From NCBI RefSeq assembly GCF_030362795.1, contig NZ_JAUCBM010000005.1:237456-301455 (forward strand): DNA of 64,000 bases, read 5' to 3'. Of this stretch, positions 50,202 to 61,572 are shown in pieces. This DNA comes from Pseudochrobactrum kiredjianiae. Its GTDB lineage: Bacteria > Pseudomonadota > Alphaproteobacteria > Rhizobiales > Rhizobiaceae. Below the pieces are notes generated by a model, which was not told the origin of the DNA, did not search any database, and worked only from the letters and a program-made list of their open reading frames with translations. How positions within the stretch are numbered: the stretch's first letter is position 1; each line of letters opens with the position of its first letter. Both the position numbers and the translations under genes were made by a program.

Positions 50202-50435
50202 ATGTCTGCTCCACAGGCAATTCCCACAATTCATCCGCAAGCAGAGCTGCAGGAGACGGCGTTTATGTCGGGCATTCTCCGGCAGCGCAATCTGATGCTG
50301 GCCTCAGAGAATATCGAATTAAAAGAACGGATCAAAACACTCGAAGCAACCGAAAAGACGCTTCAGTCCCAGATCGAACATTTTCAAGCGCAACTGGCAG
50401 AACATGGGGAGCATGGTAATGGCGATCAGGCCTGA
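50202..50435 (+). CDS. Small coiled-coil protein
   Basis: 77 residues from ATG 50,202 with GGAAAGGAGAAAGC upstream, one of the strongest ribosome sites in the prophage. After a Pro-rich start it is almost one long coiled coil: NLMLASENIELKERIKTLEATEKTLQSQIEHFQAQLAEH. It may trimerise as a fibre connector. It overlaps the next gene's start. Confidence 0.65.
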   Translation: MSAPQAIPTIHPQAELQETAFMSGILRQRNLMLASENIELKERIKTLEATEKTLQSQIEHFQAQLAEHGEHGNGDQA

Positions 50436-51732
50436 TTGGACTTCTGGCACACTGACACTCGTGGCCGGTTCTAAGGATTTTACAACAACTGGTTCAGCGC
50501 TTGAGACAGCGGCATTACAGGTCGGTGATGCGATTATCACCGTGAGTGGATATGTACTCATCATTGAGGCTATCACCGGTCAGAACAGCGGTACGCTCTA
50601 TGCTGAGTGTCCTATGGCCGCTGCGGGGAGCGATCAGCCTCTGCGCATACGCTATCAGCCGGATGGCAGCCGCGTACAGGGTGCCATGCGTATGGTCAGG
50701 GAATTGCTGACATCCGGCAATCTTGAAGCCTTTGCAGCTCTTGCCGGTGAAGAGGATGCAGTGCCGGTCTTTGTCGGGCCAGGTGTTATCAAGCTGGTTC
50801 CTAAATCCGAATTCGGACCAGATGATACTAAGAGCAATCTGGCTGCAGTTGCTCAGTTGGATAGTATCGCAAATCTCACCGAACTGGCATTGCTGGCAAA
50901 GGCCAATGAGCAGTTTGTTGTGATGGATGCTAATGGCAAGATTGCGATTGTACCGTTCAAACAATTCACGGATGAAATTGCCAAGAAATTCCAGTTACCT
51001 GAAGGTGGCAGTGAACAGCAGCTGATAAGCGGCACCGGTGGTTTGATTGAGCCTGCAACTCTGCCGGTATCGACTGCTACTCAGGATGCGCTGGATTTAA
51101 AGGCCACGACTGCTCTGGTGGGATCTAAATCTTCGTACAACTGGATCATTAATGGCGATTTTACCATTAATCAGCGTGGTGGTGGGAAAAAGCCAGCCAA
51201 TGGTGTCTATGGTTTCGACCGTTGGAAAGGCCATGCAAACGGTATTGAGCAGATTGTTGAGGCTCTGCCTGCTGGTGAATACACACTAACGTGGTCAGGC
51301 GGTGGAAATGGTACGTTCGGAGGGCAGACACAAGCATCACCGATTAAGGCAACAGTGTCAGGTGGAAACACCTCTGTGGTTGTGCCCCAAACTGCAACAA
51401 TGATTTCTGTCGTGTCGGGTGATCTAACCACGAAAGACCCGTGGTCTGCGCGTCATAAGCAACAAGAGCAACTTCTGTGCGACAGGTATTATCAAACAGC
51501 TCCAGAAGTATGGATGGGGATGATTTCTACCTCGGCATACAGAAGGTCAACGGTGATGTTTAGGACGATTATGCGCGCAAGCCCAACGTGCAAAGGGGAT
51601 TTAAACGAAACATCGGTTGCATTGTTTTTTCAGAACATCTCTGAGAAGGGGGCAATTCTGGCAATTGATAGTAATATTGGTACTCAAATGAACGTTTTAG
51701 CTAGAAACATAACATTTGATGCGGAGATTTAA
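50419..51732 (+). CDS. Tail fibre / receptor-binding protein
   Basis: 437 residues from the ATG at 50,419 (upstream in-frame ATGs at 50,404 and 50,413 are possible). The N-terminal attachment domain GTLTLVAGSKDFTTTGSALETAALQVGDAII is followed by a beta-rich middle and the fibre-tip segment NWIINGDFTINQRGG...NGVYGFDRWKGHANG, common in phage fibres that bind surface glycans. The last 150 residues are more AT-rich, as in exchanged receptor-binding tips. Confidence 0.8.
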   Translation: MAIRPDWTSGTLTLVAGSKDFTTTGSALETAALQVGDAIITVSGYVLIIEAITGQNSGTLYAECPMAAAGSDQPLRIRYQPDGSRVQGAMRMVRELLTSGNLEAFAALAGEEDAVPVFVGPGVIKLVPKSEFGPDDTKSNLAAVAQLDSIANLTELALLAKANEQFVVMDANGKIAIVPFKQFTDEIAKKFQLPEGGSEQQLISGTGGLIEPATLPVSTATQDALDLKATTALVGSKSSYNWIINGDFTINQRGGGKKPANGVYGFDRWKGHANGIEQIVEALPAGEYTLTWSGGGNGTFGGQTQASPIKATVSGGNTSVVVPQTATMISVVSGDLTTKDPWSARHKQQEQLLCDRYYQTAPEVWMGMISTSAYRRSTVMFRTIMRASPTCKGDLNETSVALFFQNISEKGAILAIDSNIGTQMNVLARNITFDAEI

Positions 51733-51733
51733 A

Positions 51734-52123
51734 ATGATTGAAAGCGCAAAATATTCGAGCGGTGGTTTAGTCATTGCCACGATCAACGGTCAAGTTATGA
51801 CCATACCCGATGATATGGAAAACCGACACCGCGCAATGATTGCCGATTGGGAAGCAGCAGGCAATGCGATTGAGCCTTATCTGCTAGAACCAGAAGCTCC
51901 GGCCGTAATTTCCATTCCTGCTGTCACCTTGTGGGAGCGTATGACTGAGGCGGAAGGTGAGCAGGTTGAGGCTGTTATGCAGACACAGCCGTTTCGTATT
52001 CGGCAGATTTTTACGACGGCACAGACATACCGTTCTGATCATGAGCTGTGGTCATTGCTTCAACAGGTCGCCACTGAGTTGTTTGGCGTACAGCGTGCCG
52101 GTGAGTTGCTCGCTCAATCTTAA
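51734..52123 (+). CDS. Tail fibre assembly-like protein
   Basis: 129 residues from ATG 51,734, with CGGAG upstream inside the fibre gene's last codons. GGLVIATINGQVMTIPDDMENRHRAMIADWEAAGNAIEPY is the start seen in fibre-chaperone-like proteins that follow fibre genes. The C-terminal half is helical. Probably the folding partner of the fibre. Confidence 0.6.
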   Translation: MIESAKYSSGGLVIATINGQVMTIPDDMENRHRAMIADWEAAGNAIEPYLLEPEAPAVISIPAVTLWERMTEAEGEQVEAVMQTQPFRIRQIFTTAQTYRSDHELWSLLQQVATELFGVQRAGELLAQS

Positions 52124-52189
52124 AATATCACGACAACAAGCTGATATTATGTGCTGCTTTTAAGCGGCTTTTTCTTAGGGAAATTGAAA

Positions 52190-52996
52190 ATGGATAAAAC
52201 CGTGCCAGCTGGCGCGGCGATCCTGCTTGACTTCATTCGTAAGATTGAAGTCGGGCGGACTGATCGCGCGTCTTATGATGTCATCTATGGTCAGAACCAA
52301 AATAAGCTGAAAAAACAGATTACGGCCATGACGATTGGTGAGTTGGTTGATGAGCAGGCCAGCTTTACCAAGCGTTTTAAATCCTCTGCGTCGGGTGGTT
52401 ATCAGTTTATGCGGAAAACTCTCCAGGATTTATCGCGGGAGCTGCGTTTGTCCGGCAAGCAGATGTTTGATCCCGATCTTCAGGATCGCCTTGGCTGCCA
52501 CCTGCTGAAACGCCGTGGCTATGAAGAATTTATGGCAGGCAAAATCACCATGACTGAGTTTGCTAAGCGGTTGGCGATGGAATGGGCATCATTTCCTGTT
52601 CTGGCGGCAACTAAGGGGCAGCATCAACACCTCAAGCGCGGCCAGTCCTATTATGATGGTGATGCGCTTAATAAGGCTCTGGTGAAGCCGGAAGACATTG
52701 AGGCTATTTTGTGTAAGGCCAAAGGTGCGGGAAACGGCTTGCCCGTGCCTGTACCTGAAAGGCCGGGAGTGGAAAGCCTGCCGTCTGAACCTGAAAAGCC
52801 TAAGCCGGTCTGGAAATCAAAGCGGGCATGGTTGTGGAGCTATATTGGCACTATGTCGCCTGCAGCGCTCATGGGGGCTTTCGATTGGAGGGTGCAGATG
52901 GTGATTGTTCTCAGCATCATTGGCATCTCAATCTATTCCATCCTCACCATGAAACAGGTGAAAGACAAAATCATCGAACTGTTTGAGGGGCTCTGA
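52190..52996 (+). CDS. Endolysin: muramidase with a C-terminal membrane helix
   Basis: 268 residues from ATG 52,190 (AGGGAAATTG upstream). The N-terminal ~170 residues (AAILLDFIRKIEVGRTDRASYDVIYG, SSASGGYQFMRKTLQDLSREL, FAKRLAMEWASFPVLAATKGQ) form the muramidase domain seen in rhizobial phages, with the probable catalytic Glu in RKIEVGR. A Pro-rich linker leads to a C-terminal membrane segment (MVIVLSIIGISIYSILTMK). The tail anchor is unusual for an endolysin and may link lysis timing to the membrane. Confidence 0.82.
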   Translation: MDKTVPAGAAILLDFIRKIEVGRTDRASYDVIYGQNQNKLKKQITAMTIGELVDEQASFTKRFKSSASGGYQFMRKTLQDLSRELRLSGKQMFDPDLQDRLGCHLLKRRGYEEFMAGKITMTEFAKRLAMEWASFPVLAATKGQHQHLKRGQSYYDGDALNKALVKPEDIEAILCKAKGAGNGLPVPVPERPGVESLPSEPEKPKPVWKSKRAWLWSYIGTMSPAALMGAFDWRVQMVIVLSIIGISIYSILTMKQVKDKIIELFEGL

Positions 52997-53262
52997 TGTT
53001 GGGGCGGCTAAAAATCATTGCTGCCTTGCTGCTGGTGGGGGCTGTGGCGCTCACCGGTGCTATTCAGTTAGGCAAGTACAAACAGCGCCAAGAAGGCGCA
53101 ATTCAGCAATTACAGAGTGATATCCACGCTGAGCGGGAGAGGGTGAAAGACGATGCGAAAACACGCAATCTTTCGGACTATGATTTTTGCATTCAGTCTC
53201 TTCACCGTCGCGGGGTGCAGTCCACAGACTGTGAGCAACTGCGCGGGTTGGCGCAAGAATGA
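52996..53262 (+). CDS. Inner-membrane spanin, Rz-like
   Basis: 88 residues starting in the endolysin stop overlap. An N-terminal membrane helix (IIAALLLVGAVALTGAIQL) is followed by a charged coiled coil (KQRQEGAIQQLQSDIHAERERVKDDAK), the i-spanin plan. Its C-terminal third overlaps an o-spanin gene in the +1 frame. Confidence 0.85.
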   Translation: MLGRLKIIAALLLVGAVALTGAIQLGKYKQRQEGAIQQLQSDIHAERERVKDDAKTRNLSDYDFCIQSLHRRGVQSTDCEQLRGLAQE

Positions 53263-53365
53263 TCTTTCAGCGGTTGGGCTAGTAGCCCTGACAAAAATTG
53301 ACCGGCAAGCTGCTGAGCGAGTGGAAGGTAATGATCAAAATGGAAACCGGCAGGGGTGCTGGTGA
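53153..53365 (+). CDS. Outer-membrane spanin lipoprotein, Rz1-like
   Basis: 70 residues in the +1 frame relative to Rz, overlapping it by 110 bases. It has a lipoprotein signal with lipobox FTVAGC (Cys22) after TMIFAFSLF. Together with Rz it should fuse the inner and outer membranes in the last step of lysis. The gene extends past the Rz stop, so the pair overlaps rather than being fully nested. Confidence 0.85.
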   Translation: MRKHAIFRTMIFAFSLFTVAGCSPQTVSNCAGWRKNDLSAVGLVALTKIDRQAAERVEGNDQNGNRQGCW

Positions 53366-53619
53366 TGGCGATGGATCCAAAGGCAAATCCGGCACACCGT
53401 TTTAATGAGCTGCCTGATGAAACGCAGGAGTTTCTTTCTCAGCTCCGTGAGGATGACATCGAAACGCTGAAAGATGGTCTTCGCTTGGTCATTGCGATGC
53501 GCACGGTCGGGGGGCTTATGAAATGGATGATCGTTGCCATCGTTGGTACATTTATCGGTGCGGTAATGCTGTACGAGAATATTTGGAAGGTACTTATTTG
53601 GATTAATCCATCGAAATGA
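53365..53619 (+). CDS. Small single-helix membrane protein, holin candidate
   Basis: 84 residues from ATG 53,365 (CAGGGG upstream; the frame is open from GTG 53,356). The N-terminal half is charged (AHRFNELPDETQEFLSQLREDDIETLKDGLRL). One membrane helix follows (MKWMIVAIVGTFIGAVMLY), then a short basic tail. Place at the end of the lysis cassette suggests a holin or antiholin, but one helix is few for a canonical holin. Confidence 0.6.
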   Translation: MAMDPKANPAHRFNELPDETQEFLSQLREDDIETLKDGLRLVIAMRTVGGLMKWMIVAIVGTFIGAVMLYENIWKVLIWINPSK

Positions 53620-53890
53620 CAGCTTTACATGCATTAAAACTTATGTCTTCATCGTATTATTCTGTATTTATAAGTGATTTCTATTTATTTATTATATGTG
53701 AACATTTAAATATACTTAAATTAAATTCTGTATTTCAATTATAATGATGATTTTTAAATGCGTGCAATAAAAATTTACATTCCAATATTTTTTCGGACAT
53801 GATCCGTAAGTATTTTAAGATATGCTTGTGTATGGTAGTCAAGGTTGGCGAATCTGCAAATGTTTAACTAAAATTTAAAAAGAGGTTTGT
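53620..53890. other. AT-rich boundary between prophage lysis genes and the glycan island
   Basis: About 270 bases of strongly AT-rich DNA with no gene, no tRNA-Cys 3' end copy and no clear terminator. GC drops sharply here and stays low to about 62.5 kb. It probably holds the promoter of the glycosyltransferase genes. Confidence 0.5.
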
Positions 53891-55129
53891 GTGACTCTTC
53901 ATAACTTTCAATCGTCGGAAGAGCATTTAGTTTCCGTAATTGTGCCTATTTTTGAGGTGGAAAATTATTGTGAAAATTGCTTGTCGTCGATTTTACAGCA
54001 AACCTATAGAAACATTGAAGTAATTTGCGTTAATGACGCAACAATGGATAATTCCATAACGATTATAAAAAAAGTCATGGCTACTGACCATAGAGTTAAA
54101 TTAATTCATAATGATGTAAATAGAGGACTTGGTGGAGCAAGGAATGCTGGAATCGCGCATGCCAAGGGAGAGTATATATATTTTGTAGACAGTGATGACT
54201 GGATAGAGCCAGATACGATATCGACCCTTGTACAACTCATTCAAGATTCTGGTAGTGAATGGTCTATGATTGCTCCGGTAATTGAGGAGCAAGTAAAAAT
54301 TTTTCAGGCCCCTTTTATTTCGTATGAAGCGAGAGCAAAGGCCTTAATGGGGGTTGTTGACTACAGCGACAATAGTAAGTTTATTACTGACGTTTATCCT
54401 TCAGCTTGGTTGTCTATGCGTACTAAAAGTTTGATTGATCGAATTGGGGCTGAGTTTCCAGAAAATCGTTTGTATGAAGATCATCAATTCCACTATGCGT
54501 GTGGTTTTGCAACGCAAAAATTAGCCTATTCAGACCGGCATCTTTATCATTATAGAAGTAACCGTGATGGTCAGATAACTAGAGATTCAAGTCTACGTAA
54601 CTTGGAAATTTTTGATGTAATTGACAATTTAAAAATTATATTCGGTAAAAATCTAAGTAAGATTGATTTTAATTGTGTTTACAAAAAAATAATAGTTCGA
54701 TTAACCCTAGAAAGAGCTCACGTCATAGAGAAAGGTAGTCTTGTCGAGAGTAAATTTTATGATAAAGCAAATTTATATTTAAAGGATTTTTCGGATCAGG
54801 AAATAATTGATGTTCGTCCGTATTGGGCCGATGAGGAGTGGGTGAAATACATTTTAGAAAGAATGCATTCTACTCATAGTGCCTATAATGTTTATTTATT
54901 AAATAAAAAAATAGTAAATAAAATTAAGGTTAGAATTAATAAAATTATACCAAGTTCATTGAAAAGATTGTTGGGTTATAGGCGTAGCAGAATATCCAAT
55001 GAAGTTAATGAATTGCTTCAACCTGAGCTGGATAATTTAAAGCGTATGATTGATCTTGGAAATAAGAAGATTGATATAATTAATGATAAGCTTAAATCTG
55101 ATTGTAAGCAAAAAATACATGAGTATTAA
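53891..55129 (+). CDS. Family 2 glycosyltransferase
   Basis: 412 residues with a GTG start behind AAAAGAGG. The GT-A domain is complete at the N-terminus: SVIVPIFEVENYCENCLSSILQQTYRNIEVICVNDA, the NRGLGGARNAGIAHAKGEYIYFVDSDDW block with its DSDD metal site, and the acceptor-side segment ENRLYEDHQFHY. The C-terminal half (about 250-412) is Lys-rich and helical, with no known domain. Such enzymes add sugars to O-antigen or capsule units. The codon use is AT-rich, unlike the phage genes before it. Confidence 0.88.
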   Translation: MTLHNFQSSEEHLVSVIVPIFEVENYCENCLSSILQQTYRNIEVICVNDATMDNSITIIKKVMATDHRVKLIHNDVNRGLGGARNAGIAHAKGEYIYFVDSDDWIEPDTISTLVQLIQDSGSEWSMIAPVIEEQVKIFQAPFISYEARAKALMGVVDYSDNSKFITDVYPSAWLSMRTKSLIDRIGAEFPENRLYEDHQFHYACGFATQKLAYSDRHLYHYRSNRDGQITRDSSLRNLEIFDVIDNLKIIFGKNLSKIDFNCVYKKIIVRLTLERAHVIEKGSLVESKFYDKANLYLKDFSDQEIIDVRPYWADEEWVKYILERMHSTHSAYNVYLLNKKIVNKIKVRINKIIPSSLKRLLGYRRSRISNEVNELLQPELDNLKRMIDLGNKKIDIINDKLKSDCKQKIHEY

Positions 55130-56384
55130 GATTATGAAAAATATTAAATCGAAGCACTTAGTGTTTTATGATTGGTTTATTGATCCGAGAGCTGGAGGTC
55201 CAACTGGTTATCTTGCTAATCTCAGGATGGGGCTAGATAGAACAGAAGAGCTCGATAATATTGATGTTTTTATCGAGAGAATGCCCAAGCCAAGTGGGTA
55301 TTCCCATGCCGCTGTTGGTTCTCATACAGTTCAAGAGCTTAAGAAGCTCATTGACTATTATAAAAACATCGACGCTATTAAATTAGATGCAGTAAAATCC
55401 AAGAAAATATTATCACATAATGCCCAGTCCATTCATGTTCATACTGCTGTTGAGGCGGTTAGATTGATTAATCACCGTAAGGAGTTTGGCGGCGGGCCTA
55501 TTTTTTTCACGAGTCACTGCCCTGAATCTAGTGGAAAAGAAGTAGCTGATGTTTGGCGGGATAGAGGGTATCCCTCAGAGCAGACAAATGATCTTGAAAA
55601 TGCTGCAAGGGTCATTGAAGCTATAGCTTTTAGATATTCAGACGCTTGGATTTTTCCAAGTAAAGAAGCTATGGAGCCTTATTATTTAACAGTTCCTCAA
55701 TTTGCGGAATGGGAGCGTGATAAAGATGTTCGCTTCATAGAGACGGGCGCTATGGAGATTAAATCGTCCCTTAGTAGGGAGGAGGCTCGAAATAAATGGG
55801 GCTTAAATGGAAAGAGAGTAATAGCCTTTATTGGGCGGCACAATGAGGTTAAGGGGTATGATCTGCTCAAATCGGTTGGGTTAGGCTTATTGGAAAAGCA
55901 TGATGATGTAATAGTTTTGGTTGGAGGGAAGTTGGATGGTATGCCTCCTGTAAAGCATGAACGTTGGATTGAAATTGGATGGTATCCTCATCCTGCTGAT
56001 TTGTTGAATGCTTGTGATCTCTATGTTCTTCCAAATCGAATGACCTACTTTGATCTTATTTTATTAGAGGCGCTATCTGTTGGGGTTCCAATATTGGCGT
56101 CTAATACTGGGGGAAATAAATCGGTCTATAGTACCACAAATGGGGCTATTGAATTATTTGAGCCAAATCATATTGCGTTTTCTAATGCTATCGAAGCTGT
56201 TCTTTGGGACGATGAGAAATTATTAGCGATGCGTAATAGGTCTAGAGAATCTTATTTGCAAAATTATACACCAACGCATTTTGGATCAAATTACAAGAAA
56301 TTGATCAAAAATATATATATTGACTATAATATTTCATCTTTCAGTAATTTAAATAAAAAAAACCTACTTCAGGTTCGTAAATAA
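55119..56384 (+). CDS. Family 4 glycosyltransferase
   Basis: 421 residues from ATG 55,119, which overlaps the previous gene; ATG at 55,134 is an alternative. The GT-B C-terminal domain shows VIAFIGRHNEVKGYDLL, WIEIGWYPHPADLLNACDLYVLPNRMTYFDLILLEALSVGVPILASNTGG, with the EX7E-like element in the latter part (here DLILLEALS). The N-terminal half contains FYDWFIDPRAGGPTGYLANLR. Probably acts on a lipid-linked saccharide. A strong terminator follows. Confidence 0.85.
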   Translation: MSIKIMKNIKSKHLVFYDWFIDPRAGGPTGYLANLRMGLDRTEELDNIDVFIERMPKPSGYSHAAVGSHTVQELKKLIDYYKNIDAIKLDAVKSKKILSHNAQSIHVHTAVEAVRLINHRKEFGGGPIFFTSHCPESSGKEVADVWRDRGYPSEQTNDLENAARVIEAIAFRYSDAWIFPSKEAMEPYYLTVPQFAEWERDKDVRFIETGAMEIKSSLSREEARNKWGLNGKRVIAFIGRHNEVKGYDLLKSVGLGLLEKHDDVIVLVGGKLDGMPPVKHERWIEIGWYPHPADLLNACDLYVLPNRMTYFDLILLEALSVGVPILASNTGGNKSVYSTTNGAIELFEPNHIAFSNAIEAVLWDDEKLLAMRNRSRESYLQNYTPTHFGSNYKKLIKNIYIDYNISSFSNLNKKNLLQVRK

Positions 56385-56388
56385 TTAT

Positions 56389-56428
56389 AATAGTCCCATT
56401 GTTGTATGATAGCGATGGGACTATTTTA
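56389..56428 (+). terminator. Terminator of the first glycosyltransferase pair
   Basis: AATAGTCCCAT and ATGGGACTATT form an 11-bp stem followed by TTTAGTTT, directly after the family 4 gene. Confidence 0.85.
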
Positions 56429-58291
<1,863 letters not shown>

Positions 58292-58315
58292 ATTCATAGC
58301 GCCGTTAGGTTTCTG

Positions 58316-60088
58316 ATGATTAATAATATATTGCAGAATGTTGTACTACCTGCTTCGGAACATGCCGATCGAGTTTCCCTTTATTGTCGTTGGCCATCGG
58401 GAAATATTGCGCTGGCGAATGCAAAAGGGGAACTCAATCTCACTGCAGGAAGTGTTGTTGACTTTACGACATTCTTTAATGCTTTCAGTCATCGGAAGTG
58501 GCATGAAGCTACTGGCATAGAGCATGTTTGTCTCCACGTTTGTGGCAGAGGGGCTGTAAGAGTATTAATAAGTTCTTACAGCGCAACTGCTGCCGCTATA
58601 CGAGTTTCTGAATATGAGGGAGAACTTAATGCTAGTGGTATTGAGGTATCTGTACCATCTCTTAGTCAGATAAGTGGAGAGATGCTCTCTTTTTTGGTCA
58701 TTGCGCTTGAGAATTCGGTGATCGAGAGTGTAACATGGGTTACCTCTGAAAATGCTAAGCGCGATATTCGTTTGGCAGCAGTAATTACTACATTTCAGCG
58801 TGAAACTGAAATTTTTGCAGCAATGGAGAAATTTTCATCTAAGATTATACCGCGGTATAAGAATAGCATACATTTGTTTGTTGTTGATAATGGCTCTACT
58901 CTTAATGTCGAAAATACTGAATACTTGACGATTGTTAGTAACAAAAATCTGGGTGGTGCGGGTGGATTTACGCGAGGCTTTATCGAGGTTAAAAAACGTC
59001 AAGGTTATACCCACGTATTATTCATGGATGATGATGCATCTTGTGAGCCTGAAAGTGTTTGGCGTGCGAAAACTTTTTTGGCATATTTGAATGATGAGAG
59101 AGCTTCTGTAGCCGGAGCAATGCTATATACAGACATGCCTTCTATTCAATACGAAAAAGGTGCGTTAATGCGGTTGAATGGCTCTGGTAAAGCCGTATGG
59201 CATGCTGAGCATTCGGGTTGGGATTTGTCAGATATTGCCTGTGTAGCAGCAAATGATTTACCTGGAAATTTGAATTATGGTGGTTGGTGGTTCTTTGCAT
59301 TTCCAATTAATGCAGTGAAGCATCTACCGTTCCCATTTTTTGTTCGGGGAGATGATGTAGATTTCAGTCTTTCAAATAAGTTACCGATTGTGACATTGAA
59401 TGGCATCGCGACATGGTGTGAAAATTTTGGGTATAAATTAAATCCTCCAACTGAGTACTTAGCATCTAGGAGTTGGATGGCTTTATCATTCATGCATGCT
59501 GATAGCGGTGCTAATAAAGCAACTTTTAATTTACTGCTACGCAATGCCTATAAAATGGGAATGAGATTTGACTATGCAGGTATGCACGCTGTTTTAGATG
59601 GGGTGGAGCACGCACTGCTAGGGCCGCAGTTTTTTGCTGATAAGCCTTCTCCTATTGATGTTCTCACAAATCAAAAGAAGCGAAACAAGTTAGTAAAATT
59701 AACTTCTGATCAATTTAAGTATCTCGTGCCAATATCATGGAGAAAAAAACGTCAAAAACGTTTAGTTTTGGTGTTGAGTGTTGGGGGGGCTTTTTTACCA
59801 CAACGTATGGTTCAGTCAGTAATTATGCATGCTAAAATTGCATGGGAGGCTGGTACGTGGACGTTAATACGTGTAGGAGCTGTTGCTTTCGGAGTTGGGT
59901 CGGAGGTTTATGTATATAAGCGAGATTCAAAAGAATTAAGATCTGGATTAAAACGAATCTTAAAATTAAAAATTCAATATCTAAGGCAGCGAAGAGTTGT
60001 AAAATTAAATTATCAAAATAATAGCGCCAAATATAAAACTAGAGAATATTGGGAGAATGTTCTTGATGTTCGGAGCGACGATAAGTAA
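58316..60088 (+). CDS. GlfT2-like galactofuranosyltransferase
   Basis: 590 residues, near the size of mycobacterial GlfT2 (637). An N-terminal beta-domain (about 1-150) precedes a GT-A domain: RLAAVITTFQRETEIFAAM, VVDNGSTL, NLGGAGGFTRGFIEV, FMDDDASCEPE (metal-binding DDD) and FFVRGDDVDFSLSNK with the catalytic Asp pair. The C-terminal part is helical and basic. It should build a galactofuranan from UDP-Galf. It lies 24 bases after glf and overlaps the next gene by one base. Confidence 0.88.
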   Translation: MINNILQNVVLPASEHADRVSLYCRWPSGNIALANAKGELNLTAGSVVDFTTFFNAFSHRKWHEATGIEHVCLHVCGRGAVRVLISSYSATAAAIRVSEYEGELNASGIEVSVPSLSQISGEMLSFLVIALENSVIESVTWVTSENAKRDIRLAAVITTFQRETEIFAAMEKFSSKIIPRYKNSIHLFVVDNGSTLNVENTEYLTIVSNKNLGGAGGFTRGFIEVKKRQGYTHVLFMDDDASCEPESVWRAKTFLAYLNDERASVAGAMLYTDMPSIQYEKGALMRLNGSGKAVWHAEHSGWDLSDIACVAANDLPGNLNYGGWWFFAFPINAVKHLPFPFFVRGDDVDFSLSNKLPIVTLNGIATWCENFGYKLNPPTEYLASRSWMALSFMHADSGANKATFNLLLRNAYKMGMRFDYAGMHAVLDGVEHALLGPQFFADKPSPIDVLTNQKKRNKLVKLTSDQFKYLVPISWRKKRQKRLVLVLSVGGAFLPQRMVQSVIMHAKIAWEAGTWTLIRVGAVAFGVGSEVYVYKRDSKELRSGLKRILKLKIQYLRQRRVVKLNYQNNSAKYKTREYWENVLDVRSDDK

Positions 60089-61203
60089 TGATTGATAAAG
60101 ATAAAATAGCCATTGTAATGCTGGCGTGTCGCGATTACGAAGCGATGGAACTAGCTCTCGCTTGTCATACCGCTTATGGCGATCCCGATGTGCATTTTTA
60201 TATTTTGCAAAACTGTCGCGGCAATTACGACGCTGAACGAACTTTGGATGTAGCGAAACGTTACCAAAAGCTATTTCCTAATATGGTTCGCGTAGTTGAT
60301 AATATAGAGCCTCAAGCACCATATTATTCTATATCACAGCTATTAGAATCTGAACTTTTTGAAGAATATGAATATATTTGCAAAGTCGATGACGATGCAT
60401 TTCCAATCAATGAAGGGTGGCTTGACAAACTGGTGCAGTGTTGGGTGGCTTCTGACCGTATGTATGGTGCAAAGTTAGCTTATGTTACCCCTCTGATTAA
60501 TAATAATAATTGGGGTTTTGCGGAGCTTATCAATGATTTAGGTCTGACAGATGAATATTTTAGCAAAATTGCTAGAGAGCATTATGCTGGCGTAGACACT
60601 GCATTTAGCCGCAAAAGACTACTTCCTGCTACTGAATTGGGAACTGGTGTTGATGGTACCGTGTGGGGGCTTCCTTATTTGGCACGATGGATTCATCAGC
60701 ATACTACACTTCAACCACAACGCTTTATTGAGGCTGTTGCAGGGCAGGCCTATAAAGAGGTGCCATCTCAAGAACGTTATTCTATTGGCTGTATTCTGTT
60801 TAAAAAAGATTTTTGGTCTACGATTAACGATGGCGGTTCGGATGATGAACATATGATGCATATGTATTGTCGTCAGAATAATTTAATTATTGTTTGTGAC
60901 AAATCTGTACCATTTGCGCATATCGCTTACTTTACTCAACGCGAAGAAAATCGCGACATTGTTGAATCGGCTAAAGAGGTGTATCAGCAAAGATTGGGCA
61001 TACCTTTTCCAATTGGTTTGAGGCAGTCTCGTCTACTCGAAATTGAAGCAAGATTACGCTGGATTGAAAATAAATCAAATACAAGCGCTGATCCTAATGC
61101 AGCAAATAATAATTCTGCACAATTTCCAGTTGTGCATGGTTTTACAAAAAAAATGAAAATGATTTTTTATATTCTTGGATTGAGAAACAGGCCCCCAAGA
61201 TAA
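60088..61203 (+). CDS. Putative glycosyltransferase of unrecognised family
   Basis: 371 residues. IAIVMLACRDYEAMELALACHTAYGDPDVHFYILQN begins a GT-A-like domain; YEYICKVDDDAFPINEGWLDKLVQCW (about residues 100-125) has a DDD motif in the metal-binding position; DDEHMMHMYC may provide later catalytic acids. I do not match it to a named family. It is coupled to the GlfT2-like gene by overlap (TAATG), so it probably acts on the same glycan. Confidence 0.75.
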   Translation: MIDKDKIAIVMLACRDYEAMELALACHTAYGDPDVHFYILQNCRGNYDAERTLDVAKRYQKLFPNMVRVVDNIEPQAPYYSISQLLESELFEEYEYICKVDDDAFPINEGWLDKLVQCWVASDRMYGAKLAYVTPLINNNNWGFAELINDLGLTDEYFSKIAREHYAGVDTAFSRKRLLPATELGTGVDGTVWGLPYLARWIHQHTTLQPQRFIEAVAGQAYKEVPSQERYSIGCILFKKDFWSTINDGGSDDEHMMHMYCRQNNLIIVCDKSVPFAHIAYFTQREENRDIVESAKEVYQQRLGIPFPIGLRQSRLLEIEARLRWIENKSNTSADPNAANNNSAQFPVVHGFTKKMKMIFYILGLRNRPPR

Positions 61204-61230
61204 ATAATTCTATTATTTTTAATTTTATAG

Positions 61231-61266
61231 AAATCACGGTAATCATATGATTGACCGTGATTTTTA
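61231..61266 (+). terminator. Terminator after the third gene of the glf operon
   Basis: AAATCACGGT and ACCGTGATTT enclose AATCATATGATT, itself palindromic, followed by a T run. The remaining gap to 61,572 has no gene seen; the last glycosyltransferase gene must have its own promoter there or rely on read-through. Confidence 0.85.
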
Positions 61267-61572
61267 TGTTTAGTTTATTTTGTATTTTATATATTAGGGG
61301 CTATCGATGAAGGCATAGGGAATTGATCTGGAAGTAATCTTGTAATCTTGCATTTATCAATAAGTGATGAAGCGTTATATGTTTATTAAGCGCTTAAATA
61401 TGGATGGAGTAAATGGGAGTAGATACTAAGCTCTGCAGGGGAGCGGTGGTTAATTGCTTCTATATATAATTGTATGGTTTAGCTCTTCTAAATCCAGTAA
61501 TAGACCTTAGATTATTTGATGATGATTCAAATTTAGAATAATGATTCTGGCTAGTATGTTAGGTTTGTTTGT

